Assembly: GCA_949746285.1 (NCBI GenBank)
Contig: CATJZH010000165.1
Coordinates: 1-9,316 of the forward strand
Direction: 5' to 3'
DNA from: an uncultured Clostridia bacterium
Lineage (GTDB): Bacteria; Bacillota; Clostridia; TANB77; CAG-508
Length of the DNA: 9,316 nucleotides
Shown here in pieces: positions 1 to 8,408 of the stretch. The notes under the pieces were generated by a model. It worked only from the letters and a program-made list of their open reading frames with translations, was not told where the DNA came from and searched no databases. The translations under genes and the position numbers were made by a program. The number at the start of each line of letters is the position of its first letter. The stretch's first letter is position 1.

Positions 1-60
1 GTTTATATTTGGGTAAATAGATTTTTATTAGATGTGCTTAAATTGGAAGTAAAATGGTGA
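1..60 (+). CDS. possible C-terminal end of an upstream gene (partial)
   Basis: Frame 1 is open from the window edge to a TGA at 58-60 and would encode the 19-residue tail VYIWVNRFLLDVLKLEVKW. The other two forward frames stop within the first 20 bases. Nineteen open codons in DNA this AT-rich is mild evidence only. The position, 48 bases before the next start and on the same strand, fits the previous gene of the cluster. The tail is too short to assign to any family. Confidence 0.3.
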   Translation, partial: VYIWVNRFLLDVLKLEVKW

Positions 61-108
61 AAATTTAATAAATTAAAGATATTATAATTTTTTAAGGTTG
101 GAAAAAAT

Positions 109-2286
109 ATGTTAGAGAAATTAGAAAAAATATCAAATAAAATTATTAATAAAGTTAAATTTTTTATTAGTAAAGATAATTTTACAAAAACTAAAATAGC
201 ATTAGTTATAATTCTTTCTGGATTACTAAGTATAGCTTGTGAATATACAATATTTAGAAGATGGTATCCAGAATTTATATCAAAAAATAGAATAATGTTA
301 GTTTCTATAATTTTTATATTTATAGGAATACACTTTGTATTCAAAATTTCAAAAATGTATGAGTTTATACATAAACATAGGTACAAAATTGCTTGTGCCT
401 TTTTGCTATTTGTAATGGCATTTAAATATTCTGGATCATCAATAGTAAATTTTAATAGTTTAATTCAGTCACATAATGATAATTCAAGATATCATACATT
501 ACTTGGAAAACCTAGAATGATTAGAACAGACGAATGGGCCACTTCAACAACATATATTTTATCTCAAAGTAAAGCAGAATCTCCATTCCAATATTTTTCA
601 AATGTTTTAAGAGGAACTGAAACAGATATGTTTACAGTTGCAAATTCACCAGTAGCAGATATTTTAATGTTAGGAAGACCATTTCAAATTGGATTTATGT
701 TATTTGGAAATGATGTAGGACTAAGCTTTTATTGGTATGTAAGACTTACAGCAATGTTACTAGGATCATATGAATTATGTTTAATACTTACAAAAAGAAA
801 TAAAAAGGTATCTTTTGCTGGAATGATAGCAATAACATTTTCAGCAGCAGTACAATGGTGGTACTGTATGGATACTCTTATTTGGGGACAAATAGCAATT
901 GTTCTTATAGATAAATTTATGAATACAGAAAAGAAAAGAAACAAATATTTATGTGCACTTGGAATTCTAATTTCAGGATTATCGTATGTATTCGTATTTT
1001 ATCCAGCATGGCAAGTATCATTTGGATATGTATTTTTAGCAATGGTAATATGGTTACTAATTAAAAATATAAAATATGGAAAATACAAATTTACAAAACA
1101 TGATATTGCAGTTATATGTATAACTATAATTTGTATGGTACTATTACTTGGAAGATGGTACATCATTTCAAAAGATACATTGTTAGCAGAAATGAGTACA
1201 GATTATCCTGGTGAAAGAAATGAAGTAGGAGGAGGAGCATACAATTTATATTCATATTTTTATAATATATTTTTTACTTTTGAAGAATTTCTAAATCCTT
1301 GTGAATATTCAAGCATGCTATCTTTTTATCCAATTCCTCTAATATTAGGACTAATATATGTAATTAGAAATAAAAAAGATTTACATTTCTGGATTCCAAT
1401 GTTAGTAGTTGGAGGATTCTTAAGTATTTGGTGTGTATTTGGTTTTCCAAGTATAATTGCCCAAATAACAAAGATGTCTATGACAACAGCTGGAAGAGTT
1501 ACAATTCCGTTAGGAACAGTTTCTATATATGCATTAATATATTTAATGGGAAATTTTGAAAAAGATGACAAATTATTGAATAAAAAATTAACATATTTTT
1601 TAGCTGTTTTTGCAACATTATTTATAATTTATAAAGCAAAAACTACAATAGGATATGCTGCAGACTTTCATTATTTAGATAAATTCAAATTATTGTTAGG
1701 TGGAGAAATATTCTTAGCTGCAATATTTGGAATATTGAATTTGAATGATGAAAAAATAAAAAATTATACAATATATGGAATAATAGCAATTGCCTTAATG
1801 AGTGGATTAAGAGTAAACCCAATAATTAGAACAACAGATATTTTTTATACTAAACCAGTTGCAGTGAAAATGCAAGAAATAAAAGAAAATAATCCATCAG
1901 CAATTTGGATTGTAAATGATGGTGGTTGGTATATAAATGACTATGCTCTTGCAAACGGAATTCGAACATTAAATTCAACACAATTATATCCAAATATGGA
2001 TTTATTTAAAACGCTTTTAGGAGAAAAAGAAGCAGAAAACTTAAGAAAAATTTATAATAGGTATGCACATGTAAATGTTGAAATTACAGATGAAAAAACA
2101 ACAGTTGAATTATTATATCCAGATAATATTTCTATAAAAATAAATTATAAAGATTTAAAAAAGATTAATATAGAATATGTTCTTTCAACAGTAGATTTAG
2201 GTGAAGAATCTTTTTCAAAGAAATTTGAAGAATTATATAATGAAGATGGTATGTATATATATAAAGTAATGGAAGGTATTGATTAA
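109..2286 (+). CDS. large polytopic membrane protein, DUF7657-like (GT-C-like), surface glycan assembly
   Basis: This 725-residue integral membrane protein has a basic cytoplasmic N-terminus of about 28 residues, then roughly 13 hydrophobic segments (about 29-45, 62-80, 91-110, 205-227, 234-250, 279-319, 332-350, 408-445, 464-481, 494-508, 530-568). A C-terminal soluble part of about 150 residues follows. Motifs that I associate from memory with the DUF7657 family are RTDEW (139-143) in a long loop after the third segment, VQWW (248-251), YPGER followed by GGG (366-376), and YNRYAH (649-654) near the end. Family members sit in Firmicute and actinobacterial polysaccharide loci and resemble GT-C transferases, with acidic residues in the first large outer loop; the activity is not established to my knowledge. 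The start at 109 has a weak AAGG (94-97). Only 3 bases separate it from the next gene, so co-transcription is likely. An outer-face sugar transferase or polymerase role is inference. Confidence 0.85.
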   Translation: MLEKLEKISNKIINKVKFFISKDNFTKTKIALVIILSGLLSIACEYTIFRRWYPEFISKNRIMLVSIIFIFIGIHFVFKISKMYEFIHKHRYKIACAFLLFVMAFKYSGSSIVNFNSLIQSHNDNSRYHTLLGKPRMIRTDEWATSTTYILSQSKAESPFQYFSNVLRGTETDMFTVANSPVADILMLGRPFQIGFMLFGNDVGLSFYWYVRLTAMLLGSYELCLILTKRNKKVSFAGMIAITFSAAVQWWYCMDTLIWGQIAIVLIDKFMNTEKKRNKYLCALGILISGLSYVFVFYPAWQVSFGYVFLAMVIWLLIKNIKYGKYKFTKHDIAVICITIICMVLLLGRWYIISKDTLLAEMSTDYPGERNEVGGGAYNLYSYFYNIFFTFEEFLNPCEYSSMLSFYPIPLILGLIYVIRNKKDLHFWIPMLVVGGFLSIWCVFGFPSIIAQITKMSMTTAGRVTIPLGTVSIYALIYLMGNFEKDDKLLNKKLTYFLAVFATLFIIYKAKTTIGYAADFHYLDKFKLLLGGEIFLAAIFGILNLNDEKIKNYTIYGIIAIALMSGLRVNPIIRTTDIFYTKPVAVKMQEIKENNPSAIWIVNDGGWYINDYALANGIRTLNSTQLYPNMDLFKTLLGEKEAENLRKIYNRYAHVNVEITDEKTTVELLYPDNISIKINYKDLKKINIEYVLSTVDLGEESFSKKFEELYNEDGMYIYKVMEGID

Positions 2287-2289
2287 AAA

Positions 2290-3198
2290 ATGAATGATAA
2301 AAAAGTAGCAGTAATAATGTCTACATATAATGGCGAAAGATTTGTAGCAGAACAATTAGATTCAATATTAAATCAAACATATTCAAATATTGAAATAGTA
2401 GTAAGAGATGATGGATCTAAAGATAATACTGTAAATATAATTAAAGAATATCAAAAAAAATATGATAATATAATGCTATATGAAGGAGAAAATTTAGGAT
2501 TTATAAAAAGTTTTTTTGAGCTTTTAAAATTAGCTAAAGCAGACTATTATGCTTATGCAGACCAAGATGATATTTGGCTTGAAAATAAAATAGAACTTGC
2601 AGTTAACTCATTAAACAAATTAGATAATACTAAACCTAATATGGCATTTGGTAATTCAGACTATTATGATGAGAATATGAAGTTTTTATCAAGTGGACCT
2701 AAAAATAAAAAATATTCATTTTTAACAGCACTTTTTGCATGTATAACACAAGGAATGACAATGACGGTAAATCAAAAAACAAGAGATATGATAATAGAGA
2801 ATATGCCTAAGTCTTGTTTTTTCCATGACTGGTGGACATATCTTTTATGTGTTGGGATGGGAAATGTAGCTTATGATAATGTAACAGTTGTGAAATATAG
2901 AAGAAGAAAAGAAAATGCTACTTCTGAAGGACAAGGTTATTTTAGACTACTTATTTGGAGAATAAAAAATCTTTTATTCAAAGATGGAATGAAAGATATT
3001 AAGCAACAAATGATTAATTTTAAAGACTATTATTATTATCAGTTATCAGATGAAAATAAAAAGATAATAGATTTATTTTCAGAAGAAGACTATACTTTTA
3101 ACCATGCTTTAAAAAAAGCTTTTTATTCGAAAAGAATACGAAACAATTTAATAGATGATTTAATGATTAGGATTTTGTTTTTGATAGGAGTTTTATAA
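2290..3198 (+). CDS. GT2 family glycosyltransferase, rhamnosyltransferase type
   Basis: This 302-residue, mostly soluble enzyme is predicted to add a sugar from a nucleotide donor to a lipid-linked glycan at the inner face of the membrane. The GT-A fold signature is clear: VAVIMSTYNGERFVAEQLDS near residues 6-25, VVRDDGSKDNT at 37-47 for nucleotide binding, NLGF at 68-71, and ADQDDIW at 90-96 supplying the metal-binding DXD-type acids. HDWW at 179-182 is the position of the conserved His-Asp of this subfamily. Near residue 203 the usual YRxH pattern reads YRRRKEN, with Arg where His is common. A hydrophobic segment at about 291-302 ends the protein. Its RBS is GGAAGG (2271-2276), inside the end of the previous gene, with a longish 13-base spacer. 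The stop abuts the next start with no gap, which implies translational coupling. The sugar specificity cannot be read from the sequence. Confidence 0.93.
   Translation: MNDKKVAVIMSTYNGERFVAEQLDSILNQTYSNIEIVVRDDGSKDNTVNIIKEYQKKYDNIMLYEGENLGFIKSFFELLKLAKADYYAYADQDDIWLENKIELAVNSLNKLDNTKPNMAFGNSDYYDENMKFLSSGPKNKKYSFLTALFACITQGMTMTVNQKTRDMIIENMPKSCFFHDWWTYLLCVGMGNVAYDNVTVVKYRRRKENATSEGQGYFRLLIWRIKNLLFKDGMKDIKQQMINFKDYYYYQLSDENKKIIDLFSEEDYTFNHALKKAFYSKRIRNNLIDDLMIRILFLIGVL
3186..3190 (+). promoter_or_regulatory. ribosome binding site of the flippase gene, inside the GT2 gene
   Basis: AGGAG lies 8 bases before the ATG at 3199 and inside the last codons of the GT2 gene, whose TAA is at 3196-3198. 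It fixes the flippase start and suggests that the two genes are translationally coupled. Confidence 0.8.
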
Positions 3199-4467
3199 AT
3201 GGATTCAGAAAAAAAAGCTTTTTTAAAAAATTTTATATGGAATAGTTTAGGAACAGGTATAAATTCTTTTAACTCATTATTTTTTTTAATTATAGTAACA
3301 AGAGTTAATGATATACAAACAGCAGGTATATTTTCAATAGCATATGCTACTGCTACTATTTTATATACTTTAGCTATGTATTCAGGTAGATTATGTCAGG
3401 TAACAGATATTGAGAATAAAATAAAAGATAAAGATTATATAGCAAATAGAGCCCTTACTTGTTTTATAATGCTATTAGGTGCTACAGGGTTCTTAATTAT
3501 AAAGAGGTATACAGGCTTTAAAACTACAATATTTGCCTTATTAGCAATTTTTAAAGGATTAGAAGCATTTTCAGATATACTTTATGGAGTAATGCAAAAA
3601 AATGATGTTTTATATAAGTCTGGACAGTCTTTAACATTGAAGGGGTTTGTAGGAATAGCTTTATTTTTAATAGTTGATTTAGTAACAAGAGATTTAAGAT
3701 TAGCTTGTCTAACTGTAATAATAGTAAATCTAATAATTCTTGTAGTATATGATTATTTTATAGTTACTAGAAAACTTATTAATAATGAAAATAAAATAAA
3801 TTATAAAAATGTTATTTCAATTTTAAAAAGTGAATTTTTTGTATTTGTAAATTCATTTGCAGGAATATATATTTTAAATGCACCTAAATATGCAATAGAT
3901 AGCTATTTAACAGAAGATATTCAAGCTATATATGGATATATAATGATGCCAGCAACTGTAATGACTTTATTTACACAATTTATAGTAATGCCATTTTTAG
4001 GGAAGTTAAAAGAGATGTATGAAAAAAATGAATTGAAATCAATAGAAGAAGTTACTTTTAAAATAAAATTAATAGTTATAGCTTTTGGAGCTTTTGCAGT
4101 GCTTGCAGCATTTGTAATAGGACCAGAATTTTTAGGTTTAATATATGGATTAGATTTAAGAGCGTATAGAATGAATTTATGTGTAATCATAGGTTCGTAT
4201 ATATTTTATGCAATATCTTATATAAACTTAGTAACATTAACTACAATAAGACATACATTTGTACAATTTGTAATATATGTTGTATCGATGCTTATAGCGT
4301 TTGCAGGTTCAAATATTTTAGTTGGAAAATTGAACTTAGGAATAAATGGTGCAACTTTTTCATGTACTACAACGCTAGCTATACAATTTATTTTGTATTT
4401 TGTTGTTACTAAAATTATTATTCATAAAGAAAAAGTAAAATTAGAATCTACCAAAGAAAATAGTTAA
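3199..4467 (+). CDS. polysaccharide flippase, Wzx/PST type (MOP superfamily)
   Basis: This 422-residue protein is almost entirely hydrophobic, with about 12 membrane segments and no large soluble domain, the usual size and shape of Wzx-type lipid-linked oligosaccharide flippases. The N-terminus (KNFIWNSLGTGINSFNSLFF, about 10-29, then IIVTRVNDIQTAGIFSIAYA) matches the typical first two helices of the family: charged start, NS(I/L)G, and TR followed by AG(I/V)FS. The stretch GRLCQVTDI at 63-71, with Arg-Gln-Asp after the second helix, is characteristic of a Firmicute subgroup. The C-terminus is a short basic tail. The expected job is to move an undecaprenyl-linked repeat unit from the inner to the outer face. 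The start is set by AGGAG inside the preceding gene. Twenty-five bases follow before the next gene, with no terminator. The substrate is unknown. Confidence 0.9.
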   Translation: MDSEKKAFLKNFIWNSLGTGINSFNSLFFLIIVTRVNDIQTAGIFSIAYATATILYTLAMYSGRLCQVTDIENKIKDKDYIANRALTCFIMLLGATGFLIIKRYTGFKTTIFALLAIFKGLEAFSDILYGVMQKNDVLYKSGQSLTLKGFVGIALFLIVDLVTRDLRLACLTVIIVNLIILVVYDYFIVTRKLINNENKINYKNVISILKSEFFVFVNSFAGIYILNAPKYAIDSYLTEDIQAIYGYIMMPATVMTLFTQFIVMPFLGKLKEMYEKNELKSIEEVTFKIKLIVIAFGAFAVLAAFVIGPEFLGLIYGLDLRAYRMNLCVIIGSYIFYAISYINLVTLTTIRHTFVQFVIYVVSMLIAFAGSNILVGKLNLGINGATFSCTTTLAIQFILYFVVTKIIIHKEKVKLESTKENS

Positions 4468-4480
4468 AAGTTAATAATAA

Positions 4481-4486
4481 AAGGAG
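4481..4486 (+). promoter_or_regulatory. strong ribosome binding site for the 4493 gene
   Basis: AAGGAG sits 6 bases before the ATG at 4493, in the 25-base gap after the flippase. It supports this start rather than a later in-frame ATG. Confidence 0.8.
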
Positions 4487-4492
4487 AAAAAA

Positions 4493-6556
4493 ATGGAGAT
4501 TTTATACATATTAACACTAATAATTCTTGGAATAAGTTTTATGATGTTTAAAAAATCAGATGAAAAATTAAACTTTATAAAATGGTTAATAATTTATATA
4601 GTATCTTTATTAGGATACAATATTTTAATAGGGATGACTTTAGGTTTATTAAATATTACATCACATATTTGGTTGTTATCAATAATTAATATATTAGTGT
4701 CAGTAGGACTATCATATAAAGTAATAAGATACAAAGAAATGCAAAAATATTTTGTAAGAAAAATAGATATTGTTGGAATTATAATAATCTTAGCAATTTT
4801 TGCAGTAATGTTTATAAAAGATTTGTATATATTTAATGGTGATGTATCACACTTTGCAGTAGATTCAGCAATTCATTATAGAGCTGCTAAACATTATTCA
4901 GATAATTTAAAAATATTTATAAATGTAGAAGACAAATCATTTTTCAATTTTAATGTAATGCAGCCAGGAGCATATATAAATGACGGAATATTTATGAATG
5001 TAATAAATGGTATTACAAATATCAATTATGCATATATTTATCAAGCTTTTGAAACTCTAGTAATGTTTTTAGGTGGACTTGCCTTCTATGCTACATTTAT
5101 AGAAAAAATTAAAACAAAAAGAGGATTAATAGCTAGTTTAATACTATTTACATTATATTTGTATGGATATCCATATAATGCTTGGATTTATGGATTTTCA
5201 TATTTAGCTGTTGGAATAGCAATGGTAGTAATGCTTCTTGCAGTAGTAGAATGTTTATATTCAGATAAAAAACTTAACAAAGTATTTATAATATCTTTAA
5301 TTGGAATTTTAGGAACAGGTTTAATATTTTCATATTGTTTATTTGTTCCAGCAATATTTGCATCAATATGTATTTATTGTTTCTTAAAAGATTTATCAAG
5401 TAATGAAGGAAAAAGATATTTAAAAATTTTTAAAATAAATACATTAGTTGTAACTGGAATTTTATTACTTGTTACAATAGCTGGAATAGGATATTTATTT
5501 ATACCAACATTTTTTATAGAAGGACAAACGGATTTAGTAAGTGCTTTAAAAATAGATGGAGCAATTTATTCAGAAAGATATAGAAACTTTTTACCATATG
5601 TACCATTTGCAATAATATATTTTGTAGATATTATAAATAAAATTAGGAAAAAAGAATTAACTTATATGGATGTGTTTTCAGTATGTATGATGGGATATTT
5701 AGCATTAATAGTTTTAGGATTATTTGCAGGAAAAGTTTCATTATATTATATGTTTAAAACATATTCTGTAATTTGGATAGTAGTTTTTGCTGTAACAATA
5801 GATATAGTAAACAAATATATTGATTGGAAAGTATTTAGAATAGATATAATAGGTTTAGTAATATTGTATGTATTATTACTATTAAAAGGAGTATCAGAGG
5901 GCTCTATCGCAAAAGTATACTTGTTTATAATTTTGTCTTTATATATGGTTTTACCTGAACTTATTAAAAAAATAGATATTGGGAAAAGTAAAAATAAAAT
6001 TATAAATAAAGCTAAAGAAATTAAACCATTAATTACAGGATTTACATATGTAGTTATATGGGGAGTGTTTGTATGTAGTTGGGTTTGGATAAAAGCTGGA
6101 CATGTTATAAGTGAAGAAGCTAAACATGCACTTCCAAATTTAGTTGGAATTTATTATAGTGAAAATTGTGAATACAGAAAGCTAATAGACTTAACATCAA
6201 ACTTTAATGCTAATGAGATAGATTTAGTAACATATGCTAGAGAAAATTTTGAAGACATGACAGTTGAAAATACAGAATTAATGACAAAAAGTTATTATTG
6301 TAGAATTTGGGCTACTGCTATGCTAGAATTTTCAAGTGATAAAAAACCATATCAAAAAGTTGTACAAGATACAAAAATTTATAATTTAGATGATGCTATG
6401 ACAGATAAAGATAAGAAATATATTGTAAAGTTAGTATCAAGAGATTTAAATGATTTAAATGAGTATAATAAAGAAATGGAAAAAGTAAGAGCAAATAAAA
6501 ATATTGAGATTATACATGAAAATGAAAATGGATATGTTGCAAAAATAAATAGATAA
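4493..6556 (+). CDS. polytopic membrane protein, GT-C-like, candidate polymerase or glycan transferase (first paralogue)
   Basis: I do not recognise a named family. The 687-residue protein has about 14 hydrophobic segments up to residue 533, then a mostly polar C-terminal domain of about 150 residues. Landmarks are VDSAIHYRAA (123-132) in the loop after the fourth segment, MQPGAYINDGIF (156-167), YGYPYNAWIYGFSYL (224-238), FSYCLFVPA (279-287), a GKVSLYYMFKTY loop (413-424) and LVGIYY (550-555) at the start of the polar domain. An Asp in the first large outer loop followed by His-Tyr is reminiscent of GT-C transferases, which use polyprenyl-phosphate sugars at the outer face; that is inference. 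Position after a flippase would also suit a Wzy-type polymerase. It is a tandem paralogue of the next gene, sharing nearly all these landmarks, but has about 60 extra residues (two membrane segments, roughly 451-490). Confidence 0.85.
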   Translation: MEILYILTLIILGISFMMFKKSDEKLNFIKWLIIYIVSLLGYNILIGMTLGLLNITSHIWLLSIINILVSVGLSYKVIRYKEMQKYFVRKIDIVGIIIILAIFAVMFIKDLYIFNGDVSHFAVDSAIHYRAAKHYSDNLKIFINVEDKSFFNFNVMQPGAYINDGIFMNVINGITNINYAYIYQAFETLVMFLGGLAFYATFIEKIKTKRGLIASLILFTLYLYGYPYNAWIYGFSYLAVGIAMVVMLLAVVECLYSDKKLNKVFIISLIGILGTGLIFSYCLFVPAIFASICIYCFLKDLSSNEGKRYLKIFKINTLVVTGILLLVTIAGIGYLFIPTFFIEGQTDLVSALKIDGAIYSERYRNFLPYVPFAIIYFVDIINKIRKKELTYMDVFSVCMMGYLALIVLGLFAGKVSLYYMFKTYSVIWIVVFAVTIDIVNKYIDWKVFRIDIIGLVILYVLLLLKGVSEGSIAKVYLFIILSLYMVLPELIKKIDIGKSKNKIINKAKEIKPLITGFTYVVIWGVFVCSWVWIKAGHVISEEAKHALPNLVGIYYSENCEYRKLIDLTSNFNANEIDLVTYARENFEDMTVENTELMTKSYYCRIWATAMLEFSSDKKPYQKVVQDTKIYNLDDAMTDKDKKYIVKLVSRDLNDLNEYNKEMEKVRANKNIEIIHENENGYVAKINR

Positions 6557-6573
6557 AAAGGAAGAGAGTTATT

Positions 6574-7602
6574 ATGGGAATTTTCTATATACTAACAGTA
6601 ATAGCTATGATTACTACATTTGTGCTAGTAAAGAAAAGCGAGAAAAAAGTAAATTTAATATCATGGTGTATACTTGCACTAATTTCATATCTAGGATTTA
6701 ATATTCTAGTATGTATGGTATTTGGAGTGTTTAATATAAGAACAGATTTATTGTTTTTATCAATAGTAAATTTAATATTAACATCAGGATTTAGTTTTAA
6801 AATTTATAAAGATAAAAAAATACAACAGTTTGAAATAAGAAAAAGAGACTTTATAGCAATTGCAGTAGCAATTATAATTGTATGTTATATGGCAGTTAGT
6901 CAATATACTCCACTTTCAAAAACAATGGCAAATGCTTCTGTAGACGCATGTATGCATTATAGTGCTTCAACAAATTTTGCAGATAATATGAAAATTTTAG
7001 CTAAAATAGATAATCAAACTGGATACAATTTTAAAACAATGCAAACAGGAGCATATATAAATACTGGTATTTTTATGAGTGTAGTAAGAAGTATAATACC
7101 AGACTTTAAAGATTTTGTAACTTTTAAAATTTTTGAAATCGGAATAATGCTACTTAATATATTAGCAATGTATATGTTAGTATCTGATAAATTAAAAACC
7201 AAAACAAATTATGTAATAGGAATAGTATTTGTAATACTATATGCTTTTGCATATCCATATACTAGTTTGTTGTATGGATTTTCATATTTAAGTGTTGCAA
7301 TAGCATTTGCTACAGGGTTATTTTACTTAGCTAAAATATATGACAAAAATGAAGCTAATTTTGTAACTATGTTATCTCTTATATTTTTAATGGGGGTACG
7401 GAATAATATTCTCATATTGTTTATTTGTTCCAGCATTATTTGCATTTATATGCATATATGTGTTTATAAAAGATTTTGCAAAAAAGGAAGAAAAAACATA
7501 TTTAAAATTTTTCAAAAAAGAAACTTTAATTATAACAGGATTACTTTTAGTTTTAACAATATTAGCTATATGTTATTTAGTAATTCCAACTTTTACAGAT
7601 AG
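6574..7602 (+). pseudogene. 5' part of the frameshifted second GT-C-like paralogue
   Basis: The first 273 residues align along their length with the preceding gene: MGIFYILTVI against MEILYILTLI, SVDACMHYSA (122-131) against AVDSAIHYRA, MQTGAYINTGIF against MQPGAYINDGIF at the same residues 156-167, and YGFSYLS against YGFSYLA. After Met273 (7390-7392) the similarity stops in this frame and resumes in frame 2. The last 69 residues, to the stop at 7602, are therefore out-of-frame and read as a Cys/Ile/Lys-rich tail unlike the paralogue. The cause is one extra G in the run at 7392-7396. As written, the product would keep about seven membrane segments and lose the rest. The start has a purine-rich AAGGAAGAGAG (6558-6568) before the ATG at 6574, 17 bases after the previous stop. 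Pseudogene, on/off switching or an assembly error are all possible; see the 3' part. Confidence 0.85.
7392..7396 (+). other. +1 frameshift site: run of five G
   Basis: Removing one G makes the frame read MGYGIIFSYCLFVPAL across the site. The intact paralogue reads LGTGLIFSYCLFVPAI at the equivalent place (273-288), so the break is located to within a few bases. Frame 2 has a TAA at 7388-7390, so it opens only from 7391. The shift must therefore lie between 7391 and 7602, and the alignment puts it at the G run. It is the only run of five G that I noticed in the window. Confidence 0.85.
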
Positions 7603-8404
7603 TGACCAAAATAGATTAACAGATGCAATAGGATTTGATGGAGGAATATATAAAGCACTATATCAAGATTTTATATTCTATATACCATTTTTAGTATTAT
7701 TTATTTATAAAGCAATAAAAGATAAAAAAGTAAATTATCAAATAGTAGCATTAGTTATATTAGGTGGACAAACCGTACTATCCTTTGCAGGAGTGGTTTT
7801 TGGAATTGTTTCTGCATATTACTATTATAAAATTTATTATATATTGTGGATATTAGTTATAGATATAGCAGTAGAAGTTATGAGTACTTATGATGAGAAT
7901 AAAGAGTTAAAAGTTATATTTATAACATATTTAACAATGTGGTGTTTAATTATTTATACAGCAATATCAGGATTAGAGATTAAATTAGCTCAAAAAGCTC
8001 CAACTTTAATAGAAAATTTCAAAGCCCAAAGTTTAGTAGGAATTTATTATGATACAAATATAGCAATGACAGCTAATATTAATGTATCTTGTATAGTAGA
8101 TGAAAATAGAGTAAAACTAGCAGAAGCAATGGGAGAAGTGGAAGATTTGACATTGAAAAATATGTTAGTAGGTGGAATGAACACAAATTGCAAAGCATGG
8201 ATATATGTTATATCTGGAATAAAATCAGGTGGAGAGAGTATAAATGATTTGCAAAAAGCAGTGGTTGAAACTTCAGTAAAAGATTGGCTAAAAGAAGATG
8301 ATAAAAAATACTTTGTATTATTTACAGCAGATGAATATAAAGATACTACTGATTACAAAGTAATATTTAACAATGAAGCTGGAGTTATTTTAGAAAAAAG
8401 ATGA
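7460..8404 (+). pseudogene. 3' part of the frameshifted second GT-C-like paralogue
   Basis: Frame 2 is open from 7391 to the TGA at 8402-8404. The first usable start in it is a GTG at 7460, which has no ribosome binding site and falls in the middle of a conserved helix (FSYC...FIKDFAKK), so this is not an independent gene. It carries the last six or so membrane segments and the polar C-terminal domain, aligning with the intact paralogue at YLKIFKK (against YLKIFKI), TGLLLVLTI, the AYYYYKIY loop, LVGIYYDTN and the DDKKYFV region. Joined at the G run, the whole protein would be 609 residues, 78 fewer than its neighbour. About 60 of those come from a missing two-helix segment before LVGIYY, which leaves membrane topology even. 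No further stops have built up in about 336 codons, so the break is recent, reversible or an artefact. Confidence 0.82.
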
Positions 8405-8408
8405 CCTA

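Noticed and set aside
83..88. TATAAT as a -10 promoter box before the first gene
   Set aside because: No acceptable -35 hexamer lies 16-18 bases upstream and there is no extended -10. TATAAT is expected often by chance in DNA this AT-rich.
3..386. Reverse-strand open frame of 127 codons at the left edge
   Set aside because: It runs antisense to the start of the DUF7657-like gene and the upstream leader, has a low-complexity Ile/Asn/Leu composition typical of AT-rich shadows, and shows no ribosome site or recognisable motif.
729..1571. Reverse-strand open frames at 729-944 and 1326-1571
   Set aside because: Both lie wholly inside the well-supported 725-residue gene on the opposite strand and show no protein-like features of their own.
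3921..4412. Overlapping frames at 3921-4190 (minus) and 4179-4412 (plus)
   Set aside because: Both are shadows of the flippase gene; the plus-strand one is Cys/Tyr/Asn-rich in a way that reflects out-of-frame AT-rich codons.
7014..7202. Reverse-strand frame of 62 codons
   Set aside because: It is antisense to the conserved N-terminal half of the second paralogue and has no independent support.
7391..7400. Programmed ribosomal frameshifting at the G run
   Set aside because: The shift needed is +1. I see no slippery heptamer, no rare codon or stop at the shift site, and no evident downstream pseudoknot. An indel explains it more simply.
7447..7458. 12-base palindrome TATATGCATATA
   Set aside because: It is short and nearly all A/T, so chance occurrence is likely; nothing nearby suggests an operator.
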